Both the position numbers and the translations under genes were made by a program. The notes under the pieces are model-generated. The model ran no database searches, was not told where the DNA came from, and saw only the letters and a list, made by a program, of their open reading frames with translations. Positions 46,716 through 56,217 of a DNA stretch of 64,000 nucleotides are shown here, in pieces. The number at the start of each line of letters is the position of its first letter. Position 1 is the first letter of the stretch. Source of the DNA: Fidelibacterota bacterium (GTDB taxonomy: Bacteria; Pseudomonadota; Alphaproteobacteria; Rhodospirillales; Rhodospirillaceae); assembly GCA_947476625.1 (NCBI GenBank), contig CANJRA010000006.1, positions 1 to 64,000 of the forward strand, in the 5' to 3' direction.

Positions 46716-46993
46716 CGAGTTCGTTGGCTGGGTTCGTTTCGGGTTTGTCTCAGCTACCGCTTGTTCCGCGAACATCCCGGCCTGACGGGCCAAAATCACA
46801 CTGAAATGGCTGATGTTTTCAGCTCCGCACCAAATCGCCACGGTGCGGAGGTCCAGAGACAATCAGCCCGTTCGGAGAGAAAATCGGCCGCTTTACTGAA
46901 AGCGCAGTCCGGAGCCAGCTTGGCGAAACCCCGCAATACAACGGGATTTTCTGACACCGCCCGGCCCACAGAGAGATTTGTGGCGAGGGGCGA
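46716..46993. other. Gene-free stretch downstream of tRNA-Ser
   Basis: No frame here looks coding. GATGTTTTCAGC and two GGTGCGGAGGTCC-like bits are visible but nothing recognised. No second copy of the tRNA 3' end was found here or at the IS5 border, so an att repeat cannot be claimed. Confidence 0.4.
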
Positions 46994-47084
46994 TGGCGGA
47001 GGGGGCGGGATTCGAACCCGCGATACGCTTTTGGCGTATACACACTTTCCAGGCGTGCGCCTTCAACCACTCGGCCACCCCTCC
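46994..47084 (-). tRNA. tRNA-Ser (GGA anticodon)
   Basis: On the minus strand the gene begins GGAGGGGTGGCCGAGTGGTT and has the anticodon loop CTGGAAA (anticodon GGA). A long variable arm (GTGTGTATACGCCAAAAGCG region) marks a class II tRNA, followed by the T-loop GGTTCGAATCC and acceptor CCCCTCCG with CCA encoded. All stems pair. It reads Ser codons UCC/UCU. Its 3' end faces the decayed island at 44311-46715, a common integration arrangement. Confidence 0.97.
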
Positions 47085-47364
47085 GGCACAGATCCCGAGT
47101 CGCGCGGCGCGAGCGGGAGATTAGCCTTTCTGGAAGGCGCAGAACCTAACTGAGTGGGGATACCCCTGCAACAAATCCAGCCGCTTTCTATGCCGCAAAG
47201 CGGCAAATTTTCCACGTTGTCCACAGGGTTGGACAAAATAAGGGGTAAATGTACCGGGGGATAAAAAGTAGCTGATCGAAACCAACCCCAAATCAACTGT
47301 AATTTACGTCCTTTATGGGGTATATCTCATCGAACGGGGTAAGAGTCAGCTACGTGGGGTTGCA
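47085..47364. other. Gene-free interval with tandem DnaA-box-like 9-mers
   Basis: Two adjacent 9-mers, TTTTCCACG (47208-47216) and TTGTCCACA (47217-47225), resemble the DnaA box TTATCCACA (7/9 and 8/9). An 8-bp hairpin GCCGCTTT/AAAGCGGC (47180-47204) directly precedes them. The tRNA promoter (minus) and that of the following plus-strand gene must also lie here; no clear hexamers were identified. Confidence 0.35.
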
Positions 47365-47673
47365 GTGATTTTCGGGCGCACAGCAGGGTGGGCGCTAGTC
47401 GTTCTAGCCATCATTATGGCCTCAGCAGAGGCCGTTATGGCCTTGGGAACAGGCGCTTATAGCGGATTGGCCACAGTGGACGTATGGACGCTGCTGGTTG
47501 GACAGACGCCGTCTTTTGCAACGCAAAATGATTCACAGCAAACACTCGCCTCGGTTGGCGTCGGCCTGATGGCTATGCCCGCATGGGTAGCATTCGGTGC
47601 GATTGGTTTTGTGTTGCTGCATGCGTGCCGCAAGCGCCGTGTGCGCCGTCGCGCTTTCCACCGCGTTCTCTAA
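47365..47673 (+). CDS. Small two-helix membrane protein of unknown function
   Basis: A 102-residue protein with an N-terminal hydrophobic helix (WALVVLAIIMASAEAVMAL), a 40-residue presumably periplasmic loop (SLATVDVWTLLVGQTPSFA-like), a second helix (MPAWVAFGAIGFVLLHACRK) and a strongly basic C-terminus (KRRVRRRAFHRVL) that should face the cytoplasm. The start is GTG 47365. Similar short proteins are frequent in alphaproteobacteria without known function. It is convergent with lepA. Confidence 0.65.
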   Translation: MIFGRTAGWALVVLAIIMASAEAVMALGTGAYSGLATVDVWTLLVGQTPSFATQNDSQQTLASVGVGLMAMPAWVAFGAIGFVLLHACRKRRVRRRAFHRVL

Positions 47674-47712
47674 TAAAATTTCCGAAAATATTTCGCGCAG
47701 CGCGTTTGCGAC

Positions 47713-49515
47713 TTAGTCATCGCTCATGCGCAGCGCGTTGATGAAGGCCGATTGCGGAATTTCGACTTTGCCGAATTGCCGCATGCGCTTTTTGCCTTCT
47801 TTCTGCTTATCGAGCAGCTTCTTCTTACGCGAAATATCGCCGCCGTAGCACTTTGCCGTCACGTCTTTGCGCAAGGCCGCGATGGTTTCGCGCGCGATGA
47901 CTTTGCCGCCAATCGCCGCCTGAATCGGAATCTTGAAGAGGTGGCGCGGAATCAAATCCTTCAAGCGTTCGCAAATTTGGCGTCCGCGATTTTCCGCCTG
48001 ACTGCGGTGCGCCATGAACGACAGGGCGTCGACCAGATCGCCGTTGACGAGAATTGTCACCTTCACCAAGTCAGCTTCGAGATAGTCGGCGACTTCATAA
48101 TCGAAGCTGGCGTAGCCGCGCGATAGCGACTTCAGGCGATCATAGAAATCGAAAACAATTTCATTGAGCGGCAAGCGGTAAACCACCATGGCGCGGTTGC
48201 CGACGTATGTGAGGTCGATCTGCTCGCCGCGACGATCGTTGCAAAGCTTCAGCACGGACCCGAGATATTCGTCGGGCACCAAAATGGTGGCTTTGACCCA
48301 CGGCTCTTCAATGGTCTTTATGCGCGTGACATCGGGCATGTCGGCCGGATTGTGGAGTTCCTCCAGCGTGCCGTCTGTGGAGTGAATACGGTAGACGACG
48401 CTGGGCGCAGTGGTGATGAGGTCGAGATCAAACTCACGCTCCAGGCGTTCCTGAACGATCTCCATATGCAGAAGACCCAAAAATCCGCAGCGGAAACCAA
48501 ATCCCAGCGCTGCACTGCTTTCCATCTGAAAGTGGAAGCTGGCATCGTTCAGGCGCAGTCTGGCGAGGCTTTCGCGCAAAACTTCGAACTGCGCGGCGTC
48601 AACCGGATACAGACCGCACCACACTACCGGAATGCTGGGCTTAAAGCCGGGCAGGGCTTCTGCGGCGGGGCGCGCTTCATCGGTGATCGTGTCGCCAACG
48701 GAGCAGTCAGCGACGGCCTTAATGCCGGCGGTGATAAATCCAAGCTCGCCCGGTTTCAGATCGGGCATTTCCAGGCGCTTCGGCGTAAACACGCCGACGT
48801 GTTCCACGGGGTATACGGTGCCCGAAGACATGAACTGGATTTTAGTGCCTTTTTTGATGCTGCCGTCTTTGATGCGCACCAGAATGACCACGCCGAGATA
48901 AGCGTCGTACCAGGAATCGACCAGCAAAGCTTTCAGCGGCGCTGTTGCGTCACCCTTGGGCGGCGGCAGGCGTGTGACGATAGCTTCCAATACTTCTTTA
49001 ATGCCGATGCCGGTTTTGGCCGATGCCAGCAAGGCCTCCGACGCATCGATGCCAATGACGTCTTCAATTTGCTGGCGCACGCGGTCGGGCTCGGCGGCGG
49101 GCAGATCGACCTTGTTAAGGACAGGCACGATCTCGTGGTTGACGTTGATGGCTTGGTAAACGTTGGCCAACGTCTGTGCTTCCACGCCTTGTGAGGCATC
49201 GACCACCAACAACGAACCTTCACACGCTGCCAGCGAACGGCTGACTTCGTAGGCGAAGTCGACGTGGCCGGGTGTGTCGAGCAGGTTGAGCTGATAGGTT
49301 TTGCCGTCGTCGGCATTGTAATTCAGGCGCACGGTCTGCGCCTTGATGGTGATGCCGCGCTCTTTCTCGATATCCATGGAATCGAGAACCTGTTCGGTCA
49401 TCTCGCGCGCCGCGAGACCGCCGCAGTATTGAATCAAGCGGTCGGCCAGCGTCGACTTGCCATGGTCGATGTGGGCGATGATCGCGAAATTACGGATATG
49501 GGACAGGTCGGTCAT
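47713..49515 (-). CDS. lepA: Elongation factor 4 (LepA, back-translocase)
   Basis: A 600-residue translational GTPase. The G-domain motifs are [14 protein letters not shown] (P-loop), [10 protein letters not shown] (switch I), DTPGHVDF (G3) and NKVD (G4). The LepA-specific C-terminus is intact: [40 protein letters not shown] and [20 protein letters not shown]. Length and the CTD separate it from EF-G. LepA acts on mistranslocated or stalled ribosomes and in 30S assembly. It lies 14 nt downstream of pheT on the same strand, probably in the same transcription unit. Confidence 0.97.
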   Translation of the reverse strand: MTDLSHIRNFAIIAHIDHGKSTLADRLIQYCGGLAAREMTEQVLDSMDIEKERGITIKAQTVRLNYNADDGKTYQLNLLDTPGHVDFAYEVSRSLAACEGSLLVVDASQGVEAQTLANVYQAINVNHEIVPVLNKVDLPAAEPDRVRQQIEDVIGIDASEALLASAKTGIGIKEVLEAIVTRLPPPKGDATAPLKALLVDSWYDAYLGVVILVRIKDGSIKKGTKIQFMSSGTVYPVEHVGVFTPKRLEMPDLKPGELGFITAGIKAVADCSVGDTITDEARPAAEALPGFKPSIPVVWCGLYPVDAAQFEVLRESLARLRLNDASFHFQMESSAALGFGFRCGFLGLLHMEIVQERLEREFDLDLITTAPSVVYRIHSTDGTLEELHNPADMPDVTRIKTIEEPWVKATILVPDEYLGSVLKLCNDRRGEQIDLTYVGNRAMVVYRLPLNEIVFDFYDRLKSLSRGYASFDYEVADYLEADLVKVTILVNGDLVDALSFMAHRSQAENRGRQICERLKDLIPRHLFKIPIQAAIGGKVIARETIAALRKDVTAKCYGGDISRKKKLLDKQKEGKKRMRQFGKVEIPQSAFINALRMSDD

Positions 49516-49529
49516 ACGGCTCGATTCAT

Positions 49530-51926
49530 TTATGCGCGCAAACGCCCGTTACAGGTTTTTTCGACGGCGGCGACGATTTTCTTGCTCACAGCATCGATTT
49601 GTTCGTCGGTCAAAGTCGCATCCTTGGGCTGCAAGGTAACAGCCACCGCCAGCGACTTTTTGCCTTCGCCGACATGTGGGCCTTGGTAAATGTCGAACAG
49701 GCCGACGTCTGAAATAAGTTCTTTATCCGCGCTCTTTACGGCCCGCAGAAGCGCCTCGGCCGCAACGGTGGTGTCGACGACGAAAGCGAAGTCGCGCTCG
49801 ACCGGCTGCAAGCTCGAGGCTTTCAACAACGGACGGGCCGCGCCGGCTTTCTTCTTCGGCTGCGGAATACGGTCGAGGAAAACCTCGCAAGCGAAGATGG
49901 GGCCTTTGATGTCCAAGGCGCTCAAGGTGCCGGGGTGCAGTTCACCGAAGGCGGCCAGAACCTGATTGCCCAACTTCAAAACGCCCGACCGGCCGGGATG
50001 GTACCAGCCGGCACCGCCAGCGGTGGTCTGCAATCCCGCGATAGATGCGCCGGCAGCTTCCAGCGCCGCCAAGGCATCGGCTTTGGCGTCTAACGCGTCA
50101 ACCGGGCGACGGCTGCCGCTCCAATGGCGTGCGGTGGTCTGGCCGGAGCGCAGGACAGCCGCGACTTGCACCTGTTGGCCGGGTTTCGAGCCTTCAAAGC
50201 GCGGGCCGACTTCGAACAGGGCGCAATCGGCCATGCCGCGCGCGGCATTGCGGCCGGCGGCAGCGGCAAGATTCGGGATCAGTGAAGGACGCATGGCGTC
50301 GAGATCGGAGCTGATGGGATTGGCAAGGGTCACGAGGGGCAGTTCGCCGCGGAAGAGTTCAGCCTGAGCGCTGGGCAGGAACGACCATGTGGTGGTTTCG
50401 TTCAAGCCGCGCGCGGCAAGGCTGCGGCGGGTGAAAGCGATTTGGCGCTGCTGTGCGGTGAGCGCGACCTTCGGCATCGGCGCGCGCGGCAGCGGGATCG
50501 GCGGGATGTTGTCGTAGCCGTGGATGCGCAGAACTTCTTCCACCAGATCTTGCCAGCCCTCGACGTCGGCGCGCCAGGACGGCGGCGTAACGGTTCGGGC
50601 ATCGCCGGTACCGGCAACGGTGAAGCCGAGTCGTTCGAGAATGGCTTTGCTCTCAGACGCGGGCAGATCCAAACCGCCGAGCGACTTCACACGCGCGGGG
50701 TTGAAGGCGATGGTGCGCGTCGTGTCGGGCGCCGCGCCGCCGGTGACGAGTGTGGAAGCCTCGCCGCCGCAGATGTCGAGAATCATGCGGGTCGCGACTT
50801 CAGCGCCGGGGATGGCAGAGGCCGGATCGACACCGCGTTCGAAACAATAGCGCGCGTCGGAGTTGATCTGCAGCTTACGGCCCGTGCCGGCAATGTTCAT
50901 CGGATCGAACAGTGCGGATTCAAGGAATACAGTGGTTGTGGTTTCGGTGACGCTGGATGGCGCGCCGCCCATGATGCCGGCGATGCCAAGTGCTGCGTTC
51001 GCATCGGCGATCACCACCATGTCAGCATCGAGCGTGTACGTCTTGGCGTTGAGCGCAGCGAGCGTCTCGCCGGAGGTTGCAAGGCGCGGACCAACATCGC
51101 CGTTCAGTTTCGCGTCGTCGAAGGCGTGCAAGGGGCGGCCGAGGTCGATGGTCAGGTATTGCGTAATATCTACAAGAGCTGAAACCGGACGCAGGCCGAT
51201 GGCCGTCAGGCGGTCTTTCAGCCATTGCGGGCTCTCGGTGTTCTTCACGCCGCGGATGGTGCGGCCGACGAACTGCGGGCATTTCTTTTCTTCGCCCGCG
51301 GGCAAAGCCATTTTGACTTTGCGCGGGCTTTCGAATGTTCCGGGCACTGGCGCGTCGTTGATGGGCTTCAGTTTGCCGAGACCGGCGGCGGCGAGATCGC
51401 GCGCAATGCCGCGCACACCCAGCGCATCAACGCGGTTGGGCGTGAGGTTGATCTCGATGACGGGATCGATGGCGAGCACCTGCGTCACCGGTGCGCCGAC
51501 CGGCGCATCGGCAGGCAGTTCGATAATGCCCTCGGATTCTCCGGCAAGCTTCAATTCGCCGAGCGAGCACAACATGCCCTGGCTTTCGACGCCGCGAATG
51601 GCGCCTTTCTTAAGTACGTCACCGGTTGCAGGAATGGTCACGCCGGGGCGCGCCAACACAACTTTGAGTCCGGCACGCGCGTTGGGTGCGCCGCAGACGA
51701 CCTGCAGCGTTTCGCTGCCGGTTTCCACGGTGCATACGCGCAAGCGATCGGCGTTGGGATGCTGATTAGCTTCGGCGATGTGGGCGACGATGAAGGCGTC
51801 CAAACCCGCTGCTGGATTGATAAGGCTTTCAACTTCCAAGCCGGTCGATGTCAGCTTGGCGCTGATGTCATCGACGGAGGCGGTGGTGTCGAGATGATCC
51901 TTCAGCCAGGAGAGGGTGAATTTCAC
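49530..51926 (-). CDS. pheT: Phenylalanyl-tRNA synthetase beta subunit
   Basis: A 798-residue subunit of the alpha2beta2 enzyme. The N-terminal tRNA-binding OB domain covers residues 40-150 ([34 protein letters not shown]). The B3/B4 editing region follows, then B5 and the catalytic-like core ([19 protein letters not shown]), with the FDX-ACB anticodon domain at the end ([20 protein letters not shown]). GTG 51926 is the start and overlaps the stop of the ASCH gene. Full length, so editing and aminoacylation should be normal. Confidence 0.97.
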   Translation of the reverse strand: MKFTLSWLKDHLDTTASVDDISAKLTSTGLEVESLINPAAGLDAFIVAHIAEANQHPNADRLRVCTVETGSETLQVVCGAPNARAGLKVVLARPGVTIPATGDVLKKGAIRGVESQGMLCSLGELKLAGESEGIIELPADAPVGAPVTQVLAIDPVIEINLTPNRVDALGVRGIARDLAAAGLGKLKPINDAPVPGTFESPRKVKMALPAGEEKKCPQFVGRTIRGVKNTESPQWLKDRLTAIGLRPVSALVDITQYLTIDLGRPLHAFDDAKLNGDVGPRLATSGETLAALNAKTYTLDADMVVIADANAALGIAGIMGGAPSSVTETTTTVFLESALFDPMNIAGTGRKLQINSDARYCFERGVDPASAIPGAEVATRMILDICGGEASTLVTGGAAPDTTRTIAFNPARVKSLGGLDLPASESKAILERLGFTVAGTGDARTVTPPSWRADVEGWQDLVEEVLRIHGYDNIPPIPLPRAPMPKVALTAQQRQIAFTRRSLAARGLNETTTWSFLPSAQAELFRGELPLVTLANPISSDLDAMRPSLIPNLAAAAGRNAARGMADCALFEVGPRFEGSKPGQQVQVAAVLRSGQTTARHWSGSRRPVDALDAKADALAALEAAGASIAGLQTTAGGAGWYHPGRSGVLKLGNQVLAAFGELHPGTLSALDIKGPIFACEVFLDRIPQPKKKAGAARPLLKASSLQPVERDFAFVVDTTVAAEALLRAVKSADKELISDVGLFDIYQGPHVGEGKKSLAVAVTLQPKDATLTDEQIDAVSKKIVAAVEKTCNGRLRA

Positions 51927-52354
51927 GGCGCCACTCTCCGATATTCAAGGCGCTCGATGACGCGGAAGTGTTCGCACACGATCGCCATGTCGGGCGCGAA
52001 ATACCCTTCGCGCGTAAACGACGCCTGATGGCGTTTGCGCCAGGCGGCCAGCGAGGCTTCACCTTCATCGATGGCAAACTTGGCGTCGACCTCGTCAAAG
52101 GCGATGACATCGACTTCGATGCATTCGATGACACAACGCGGGCGGCCGTCGCCGTCCAGCAAGACGCTGCGATCACCAGGCTCGGGCACCGGATCGTCTT
52201 CATAATGATACAGCGCGGTGCAGGTGGCGGTCTTCTTGCCGTCCAGAACCAATGTGCACAAGGCGTCGGCTTCTTCCTTGGTGTGACCCATCGCCCACTG
52301 CTGCAAATGTGCGTAGACCTGCGGTACGGGTGCCTTAGGAGGTGCGTTGGTCAT
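51923..52354 (-). CDS. ASCH-domain protein between pheS and pheT
   Basis: A 143-residue ASCH-fold protein (PUA-like beta-barrel; predicted RNA binding or nucleotide-modifying). The family core [20 protein letters not shown] is present, with [20 protein letters not shown] and [20 protein letters not shown], ending [15 protein letters not shown]. Some ASCH proteins are ribonucleases or N4-acetylcytidine amidohydrolases; which applies here is unknown. It overlaps both pheS (4 nt, ATGA) and pheT (GTGA), so translation of the synthetase subunits is routed through it. This arrangement is unusual. Confidence 0.88.
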   Translation of the reverse strand: MTNAPPKAPVPQVYAHLQQWAMGHTKEEADALCTLVLDGKKTATCTALYHYEDDPVPEPGDRSVLLDGDGRPRCVIECIEVDVIAFDEVDAKFAIDEGEASLAAWRKRHQASFTREGYFAPDMAIVCEHFRVIERLEYRRVAP

Positions 52355-53433
52355 CGTGTCAGCCCTCCGGTAACGCTGGGGATATCGAGCGCGGCGAAGC
52401 CGTAATGGCGCAGCCAGCGCAGATCGGATTCAAAGAAAGTCCGCAGATCGGGAATGCCGTACTTCAGCATGGCAATGCGCTCGATGCCCATGCCGGCGGC
52501 GAAACCCTGATAGACGTCGGGGTCGAGACCGCAGGCGCGCAGCACGTTGGGATGCACCATGCCGCAGCCGAGGATTTCCAGCCAATCACCGTAATTGCCG
52601 ATTTTTAGCTCGCCGCCTTTGCGCGAACAGCCGATGTCCATTTCCGCCGATGGCTCGGTGAAGGGGAAAAACGACGGGCGAAAGCGCGTGGTCAGATCGT
52701 CGACGCCGAAATAGGTGCGCACGAATTCCTGCAAGCAGCCGCGCAAGTGACTCATGTTGGTTTCCGTGTCGATCACCAGAAGCTCTACCTGATGAAACAT
52801 GGGCGTGTGCGTCATGTCGTAGTCGCAGCGGTAGGTGCGTCCGGGAATGATCACACGGATCGGCGGCTTCTGACTCATCATGGTGCGGATCTGCACCGGC
52901 GATGTGTGCGTGCGCAGCAGGTAGCGCTCGGCCGCCGAGGGTTCGGTCGGCAGGAAAAAGGTGTCGTGCATTTCGCGCGCCGGATGTCCGGGCGGGAAAT
53001 TCAGCGCGGTGAAATTGTGGAAGTCGTCTTCGATGTCGGGACCGTCGGCGATCTCGAACCCCATCTGGGCGAAAATCGCTGCGACTTCTTCCATGGTCTG
53101 GCTGATGGGATGCAGTGTGCCCCGCGCTTCGGGACGCGCCGATACCGTGACGTCCATGCTCTCGCTGGCAAGGCGCGCGTTGAGTGCGGCGCTGTCGAAT
53201 CCCTGCTTGCGTACATCGAGCGCCGCAGCGACTTCATCCTTGAGGACATTCAGGCGCTGACCGAAGGTCTTGCGCTCTTCGGGGGCCATACCGCCCAGAC
53301 CCTTCATCAGGTCGGTGATGCGGCCTTTTTTGCCGAGAGCCGAGACGCGCACGTCTTCCAAAGCGCCCGCATCCGCCGCGTCAGAAACGGCGGCCAGGAG
53401 TTCGGTACGAAGCTGGTCGATGTTGTCGGTCAT
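52351..53433 (-). CDS. pheS: Phenylalanyl-tRNA synthetase alpha subunit
   Basis: A 360-residue class II synthetase subunit. The N-terminal coiled coil is followed by motif 2 ([20 protein letters not shown] region), [20 protein letters not shown] and motif 3 ([20 protein letters not shown]). The phenylalanine pocket Phe/Gly residues in [12 protein letters not shown] are in place. Unlike the classic pheST pair, its stop overlaps an ASCH gene rather than pheT. A terminator-like hairpin precedes it in the rplT-pheS gap. Confidence 0.97.
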   Translation of the reverse strand: MTDNIDQLRTELLAAVSDAADAGALEDVRVSALGKKGRITDLMKGLGGMAPEERKTFGQRLNVLKDEVAAALDVRKQGFDSAALNARLASESMDVTVSARPEARGTLHPISQTMEEVAAIFAQMGFEIADGPDIEDDFHNFTALNFPPGHPAREMHDTFFLPTEPSAAERYLLRTHTSPVQIRTMMSQKPPIRVIIPGRTYRCDYDMTHTPMFHQVELLVIDTETNMSHLRGCLQEFVRTYFGVDDLTTRFRPSFFPFTEPSAEMDIGCSRKGGELKIGNYGDWLEILGCGMVHPNVLRACGLDPDVYQGFAAGMGIERIAMLKYGIPDLRTFFESDLRWLRHYGFAALDIPSVTGGLTR

Positions 53434-53466
53434 TGGATTCTCACATCCATCGTCGTGCGTAAAACA

Positions 53467-53494
53467 AAGGGGCTGCCTGGTCAGGCGGCCCCTT
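53467..53494 (-). terminator. Terminator or attenuator between rplT and pheS
   Basis: AAGGGGCTGCCTG pairs with CAGGCGGCCCCTT across a 2-nt loop with one mismatch, followed on the minus strand by TGTTTTA. It could end the rpmI-rplT transcript or attenuate pheS. No Phe-rich leader peptide was recognised in the 97-nt gap. Confidence 0.65.
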
Positions 53495-53530
53495 CATTCG
53501 ACAGCGGGTAGATTGGATAAGTTCGAGAAC

Positions 53531-53887
53531 TTAACCGAGCGCCGCTTGGGCCTGCTTCACCAAGTTGGCGAAGGTCGCGGGCTCTTTCAGGGCGATGTCG
53601 GCAAGGACCTTACGATCGAGCTCGACGCCGGCCTTCTTGAGCCCGTTGATAAAGCGCGAATACGTCAGGCCGTGTTCACGAACACCGGCGTTGATACGCT
53701 GAATCCAAAGCGCACGATAATCGCGCTTCTTGAGGCGGCGGTCGTTGTAAGCATGCTGCAGGCCTTTTTCGAGGCGCGTGCGGGCGGGCTTGTAAGCGGT
53801 CGAATGTCGGCCGCGATAGCCTTTGGCCTGCTTAAGAACTTTTTTGTGGCGGGCGTGTTTCGTTACGCCGCGTTTGACACGTGACAT
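53531..53887 (-). CDS. rplT: 50S ribosomal protein L20
   Basis: A 118-residue L20. The basic N-terminus ([20 protein letters not shown]) that threads into 23S rRNA and the globular C-terminal half ([20 protein letters not shown]) are complete. L20 starts 50S assembly and in many bacteria represses its own operon by binding the rpmI leader. It is 21 nt downstream of rpmI. Confidence 0.98.
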   Translation of the reverse strand: MSRVKRGVTKHARHKKVLKQAKGYRGRHSTAYKPARTRLEKGLQHAYNDRRLKKRDYRALWIQRINAGVREHGLTYSRFINGLKKAGVELDRKVLADIALKEPATFANLVKQAQAALG

Positions 53888-53908
53888 GGTGGTGCTCCGT
53901 TACCTGGC

Positions 53909-54109
53909 TCAGCCGTAAGGCATGAAATTGCGTTTGATGATGATACCGTCGGCTTTGGAGAGCACGCTGGTACGGCGCGATTGGCGCTTCATCTTCGTGG
54001 GCTTAGACGTCAGCCGGTGGCGCTTATTCGCGGCCCCTGCCTTCACCTTTCCCGTGCCGGTAATCCGGAACCGCTTTTTAGCGGCGCTTTTGGTCTTCAT
54101 CTTGGGCAT
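53909..54109 (-). CDS. rpmI: 50S ribosomal protein L35
   Basis: A 66-residue basic protein ([20 protein letters not shown], then [20 protein letters not shown]), the normal L35. It is the first gene of the rpmI-rplT operon, preceded by a leader of about 157 nt and a good sigma70-type promoter. Confidence 0.97.
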   Translation of the reverse strand: MPKMKTKSAAKKRFRITGTGKVKAGAANKRHRLTSKPTKMKRQSRRTSVLSKADGIIIKRNFMPYG

Positions 54110-54301
54110 TTTGGCGTCCTTTCGTAAGCATGACGGTTTTTGAACCCGGCGCGAGGCATGCCCTAAAATCCTGATATTATTGGATTTTTAGCCTTTTAGC
54201 CGGTGGACCCGGGTATAGCACCCGGCCCCTATGTCTGACGGAGGGACGAGTCCCTATCGCCAGGTAGGCGCGCTTATACCGGGGGAACCCAGGATTTGCA
54301 A
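54110..54301 (-). promoter_or_regulatory. rpmI-rplT promoter and structured leader
   Basis: On the minus strand, TTGCAA (54296-54301) and TATAAG (54273-54278) are spaced by 17 nt, placing the start near 54266. The leader contains the hairpins GGGAC-TC-GTCCC (54242-54253) and CCGGGT/ACCCGG further down, plus a TAAAAGGCTAAAAATCC stretch. L20 autoregulation acts on such leaders in other bacteria; here it is inferred. The remaining gap (54302-54458) shows no gene and should hold the promoter of the divergent DUF3016 gene. Confidence 0.6.
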
Positions 54302-54458
54302 GGCGGGCCGGGATTTATGGCTTTGCCGGCTGGAGGGAGGCTGTTACCGGTGAAGGCTGCAAACCTGCCCTGCGGGGACCGCACGGATGGGCTGAGCGAT
54401 GAACCACAATCCCACCATAAATTGCCCTTAGGTTGGCGGGAACGGATGAGGACATGAC

Positions 54459-54983
54459 ATGAGGTCAAAAATGCGCGGGCTCAAATATCTTCTGGTCCTG
54501 GCCGCCGTTGCGGCTCCCCTGGCATTACCGGTCGCCGCCAAGGCTGGGCCGGTCGAGGTGGTTTTCGTCAATCCGAACAAATTTCACGACGCCAGCCCGA
54601 GCGGCTTTAGCGGCAAAGAGCGCGATTCGACGCTGAATGAGATTCGCGTGTTTCTGGAAAAGAAGGCTGCGGCTTACCTCCGGCCCGGCCAATCGCTGAA
54701 GATCGAAGTGCTCGATGTCGATCTGGCGGGCCGCACGGAGCCGTGGAATGTGAGATTGCCGGACGTACGCATCATGCGCGATATCGACTCGCCGTCGATG
54801 AAGGTGCGTTACGTGCTCGAGGAAAACGCCATGGTCAGTGACGGCGGCGAAGAGCGAATCTCCGACATGAGCTATTTGTGGGGTGTCAGGCCCGCGCGAT
54901 ATGAAGGTGACCGCCTGAAGTACGAAAAGGTCATGCTCGATAAGTGGCTTCGCAAACGTTTTGGAACTGCAGCGAAAAACTAG
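54459..54983 (+). CDS. Exported DUF3016 family protein
   Basis: A 174-residue protein with a signal peptide (YLLVLAAVAAPLALPVAAKA) followed by the DUF3016 pattern: VEVVFVNPNKFHDA, IRVFLEKKAAAYLRPGQSLK, the conserved VLDVDLAGRTEPW, VRIMRDIDSPSMKVRYVLEE and a C-terminal LKYEKVMLDKWLRKRFG. The function of the family is unknown. ATG 54471 (MRGLKYLL, with GAGG 6 nt upstream) is an equally good start. It lies in opposite orientation between doxX and rpmI, breaking up the translation cluster. Confidence 0.82.
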   Translation: MRSKMRGLKYLLVLAAVAAPLALPVAAKAGPVEVVFVNPNKFHDASPSGFSGKERDSTLNEIRVFLEKKAAAYLRPGQSLKIEVLDVDLAGRTEPWNVRLPDVRIMRDIDSPSMKVRYVLEENAMVSDGGEERISDMSYLWGVRPARYEGDRLKYEKVMLDKWLRKRFGTAAKN

Positions 54984-55004
54984 ATGCGGCCAACTCAAAA
55001 AAAT

Positions 55005-55037
55005 AAAGCGCAGTCCGTATAAAGCGGACTGCGCTTT
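55005..55037. terminator. Bidirectional terminator between DUF3016 and doxX genes
   Basis: AAAGCGCAGTCCG and CGGACTGCGCTTT pair perfectly (13 bp, 7-nt loop) with an A-tract before and TTTTGTTTTG after, so it can serve both convergent genes. Confidence 0.88.
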
Positions 55038-55057
55038 TGTTTTGTGCGGCTAGCTTC

Positions 55058-55477
55058 TTAGGCGGCGGACTTTTTGCGCGCGATCACGGCATCGATGCTC
55101 CAGGGACCAGCGCCGGAACAGACAAAATAGAGATAGACAAAGCAGAACAGAATCGCGAGATCGCCGCGATTGTTGATCGGGAAAAACCCGTTGGGGGCGT
55201 GAACCATAAAGTACGCCACGGCCATCATGCCGGAGAGAATAAACGCCACCGGCCGTGTAAAAAGCCCCGCAACGAATAACGCCCCACCACCAGCTTCCAA
55301 TATGCCGGACGCCAGAATTAACGGCGATAACGCACCACCACCTCCGCCGCCCGTGCGCTCGGGGAAGTCGAACAGTTTTTGCGTACCGTGCTGAACGTAC
55401 AAAAGGCCGGTCATGATGCGCAGTACGGACAAGGCGCGCGGAGCCCATATGGTTTGCAGCTCTTCAATTTTCGACAT
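55058..55477 (-). CDS. DoxX-family integral membrane protein
   Basis: A 139-residue protein with four hydrophobic segments. The DoxX start ALSVLRIMTGLLYVQHGTQK LFDFP is followed by a glycine run (TGGGGGGALSP), LILASGILEAGGGALFVAGL, FILSGMMAVAYFMVHAPNGF and LAILFCFVYLYFVCSGAGPW. DoxX proteins are inner-membrane proteins linked to redox or sulfur stress in some bacteria; no specific reaction can be given. It has its own position between infC and rpmI on the minus strand. Confidence 0.88.
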   Translation of the reverse strand: MSKIEELQTIWAPRALSVLRIMTGLLYVQHGTQKLFDFPERTGGGGGGALSPLILASGILEAGGGALFVAGLFTRPVAFILSGMMAVAYFMVHAPNGFFPINNRGDLAILFCFVYLYFVCSGAGPWSIDAVIARKKSAA

Positions 55478-55551
55478 GATCTACCCCCTGCATTGTAAGC
55501 GTTAAATCAGTGGTTATTGTGTTTCACAACAGCCGGGGCCCACAAATCACG

Positions 55552-55611
55552 AGAGCGCGATCTAAAATATAGATCGCGCTCTTAATGTCGTCGGAGACGC
55601 TCGAGTCTCCG
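55552..55611 (-). terminator. Two hairpins downstream of infC
   Basis: CGGAGAC-GCTCGA-GTCTCCG (55592-55611) lies 13 nt past the infC stop, and AGAGCGCGATCTA/TAGATCGCGCTCT (55552-55582, 13 bp perfect) follows. Neither has a long T-run on the minus strand, so they may stabilise the transcript end rather than terminate it. Confidence 0.55.
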
Positions 55612-55623
55612 AATTCCAATTCG

Positions 55624-56163
55624 TTATTTCGGCGCGACGACCATCACGATCTGACGGCCTTCGGAGCGCGGTTCTTGCTCCACTTTCGCACTTTCTTCGA
55701 AGTCGGCTTTAACGCGCGCGAGAAGGCGGTGACCGATTTCCATGTGGGCCATTTCGCGGCCTCGGAAGCGCAAAGTCACTTTCACTTTGTCGCCTTCTTC
55801 GAGGAAGCGCTTCATGGCGCGCATCTTCACATCGTAATCGTGGTCATCGATGCTGGGCCGCAGCTTGATTTCCTTGACCTCGATGACCTTCTGCTTTTTG
55901 CGCGCTTCGTTTTTGCGCTTCTGTTCCTCGTATTTGTACTTACCAATATCGAGGATCTTGCATACCGGTGGATCGGCATTGGGGGAGATTTCCACCAAGT
56001 CCAGTCCGGCTTCTTCTGCTTTGCGGAGGGCTATTTCGCGATCTACGACGCCGACGTTTTCGCCGTCGGCATCGATCAGGCGCACTGTACGATTGTCGAT
56101 CTGATGATTCATGCGCGGTCCATCGTTTTTGGACGGCGGCGCCTGTTGGTCGAACCTAGCTAT
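55624..56163 (-). CDS. infC: Translation initiation factor IF-3, non-canonical ATA start
   Basis: A 179-residue IF-3. The N-domain reads [40 protein letters not shown] and [17 protein letters not shown]; the C-domain reads [20 protein letters not shown] through [17 protein letters not shown]. The first ATG (56112) would cut off the N-terminal residues [16 protein letters not shown], which match IF-3 tails. In frame 17 codons upstream is ATA (56161-56163), with AGGAGA 7 nt before it. Near-cognate starts (AUU, AUA, AUC) are the basis of IF-3 autoregulation, so ATA is preferred. It is 54 nt downstream of thrS. Confidence 0.9.
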   Translation of the reverse strand: MARFDQQAPPSKNDGPRMNHQIDNRTVRLIDADGENVGVVDREIALRKAEEAGLDLVEISPNADPPVCKILDIGKYKYEEQKRKNEARKKQKVIEVKEIKLRPSIDDHDYDVKMRAMKRFLEEGDKVKVTLRFRGREMAHMEIGHRLLARVKADFEESAKVEQEPRSEGRQIVMVVAPK

Positions 56164-56217
56164 GTACCAATCTCCTGTTGTTGTTTTCTACCAATGTAAA
56201 ACCGCGGCTCACGGGCC

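Noticed and set aside
44311-47084. A genomic island with attL/attR repeats at tRNA-Ser.
   Set aside because: No second copy of the tRNA 3' end could be found within the window and no integrase gene is present, so only debris next to a tRNA is claimed.
48352-49194. A 280-codon plus-strand frame inside lepA.
   Set aside because: Shadow of lepA; no start signals or family features.
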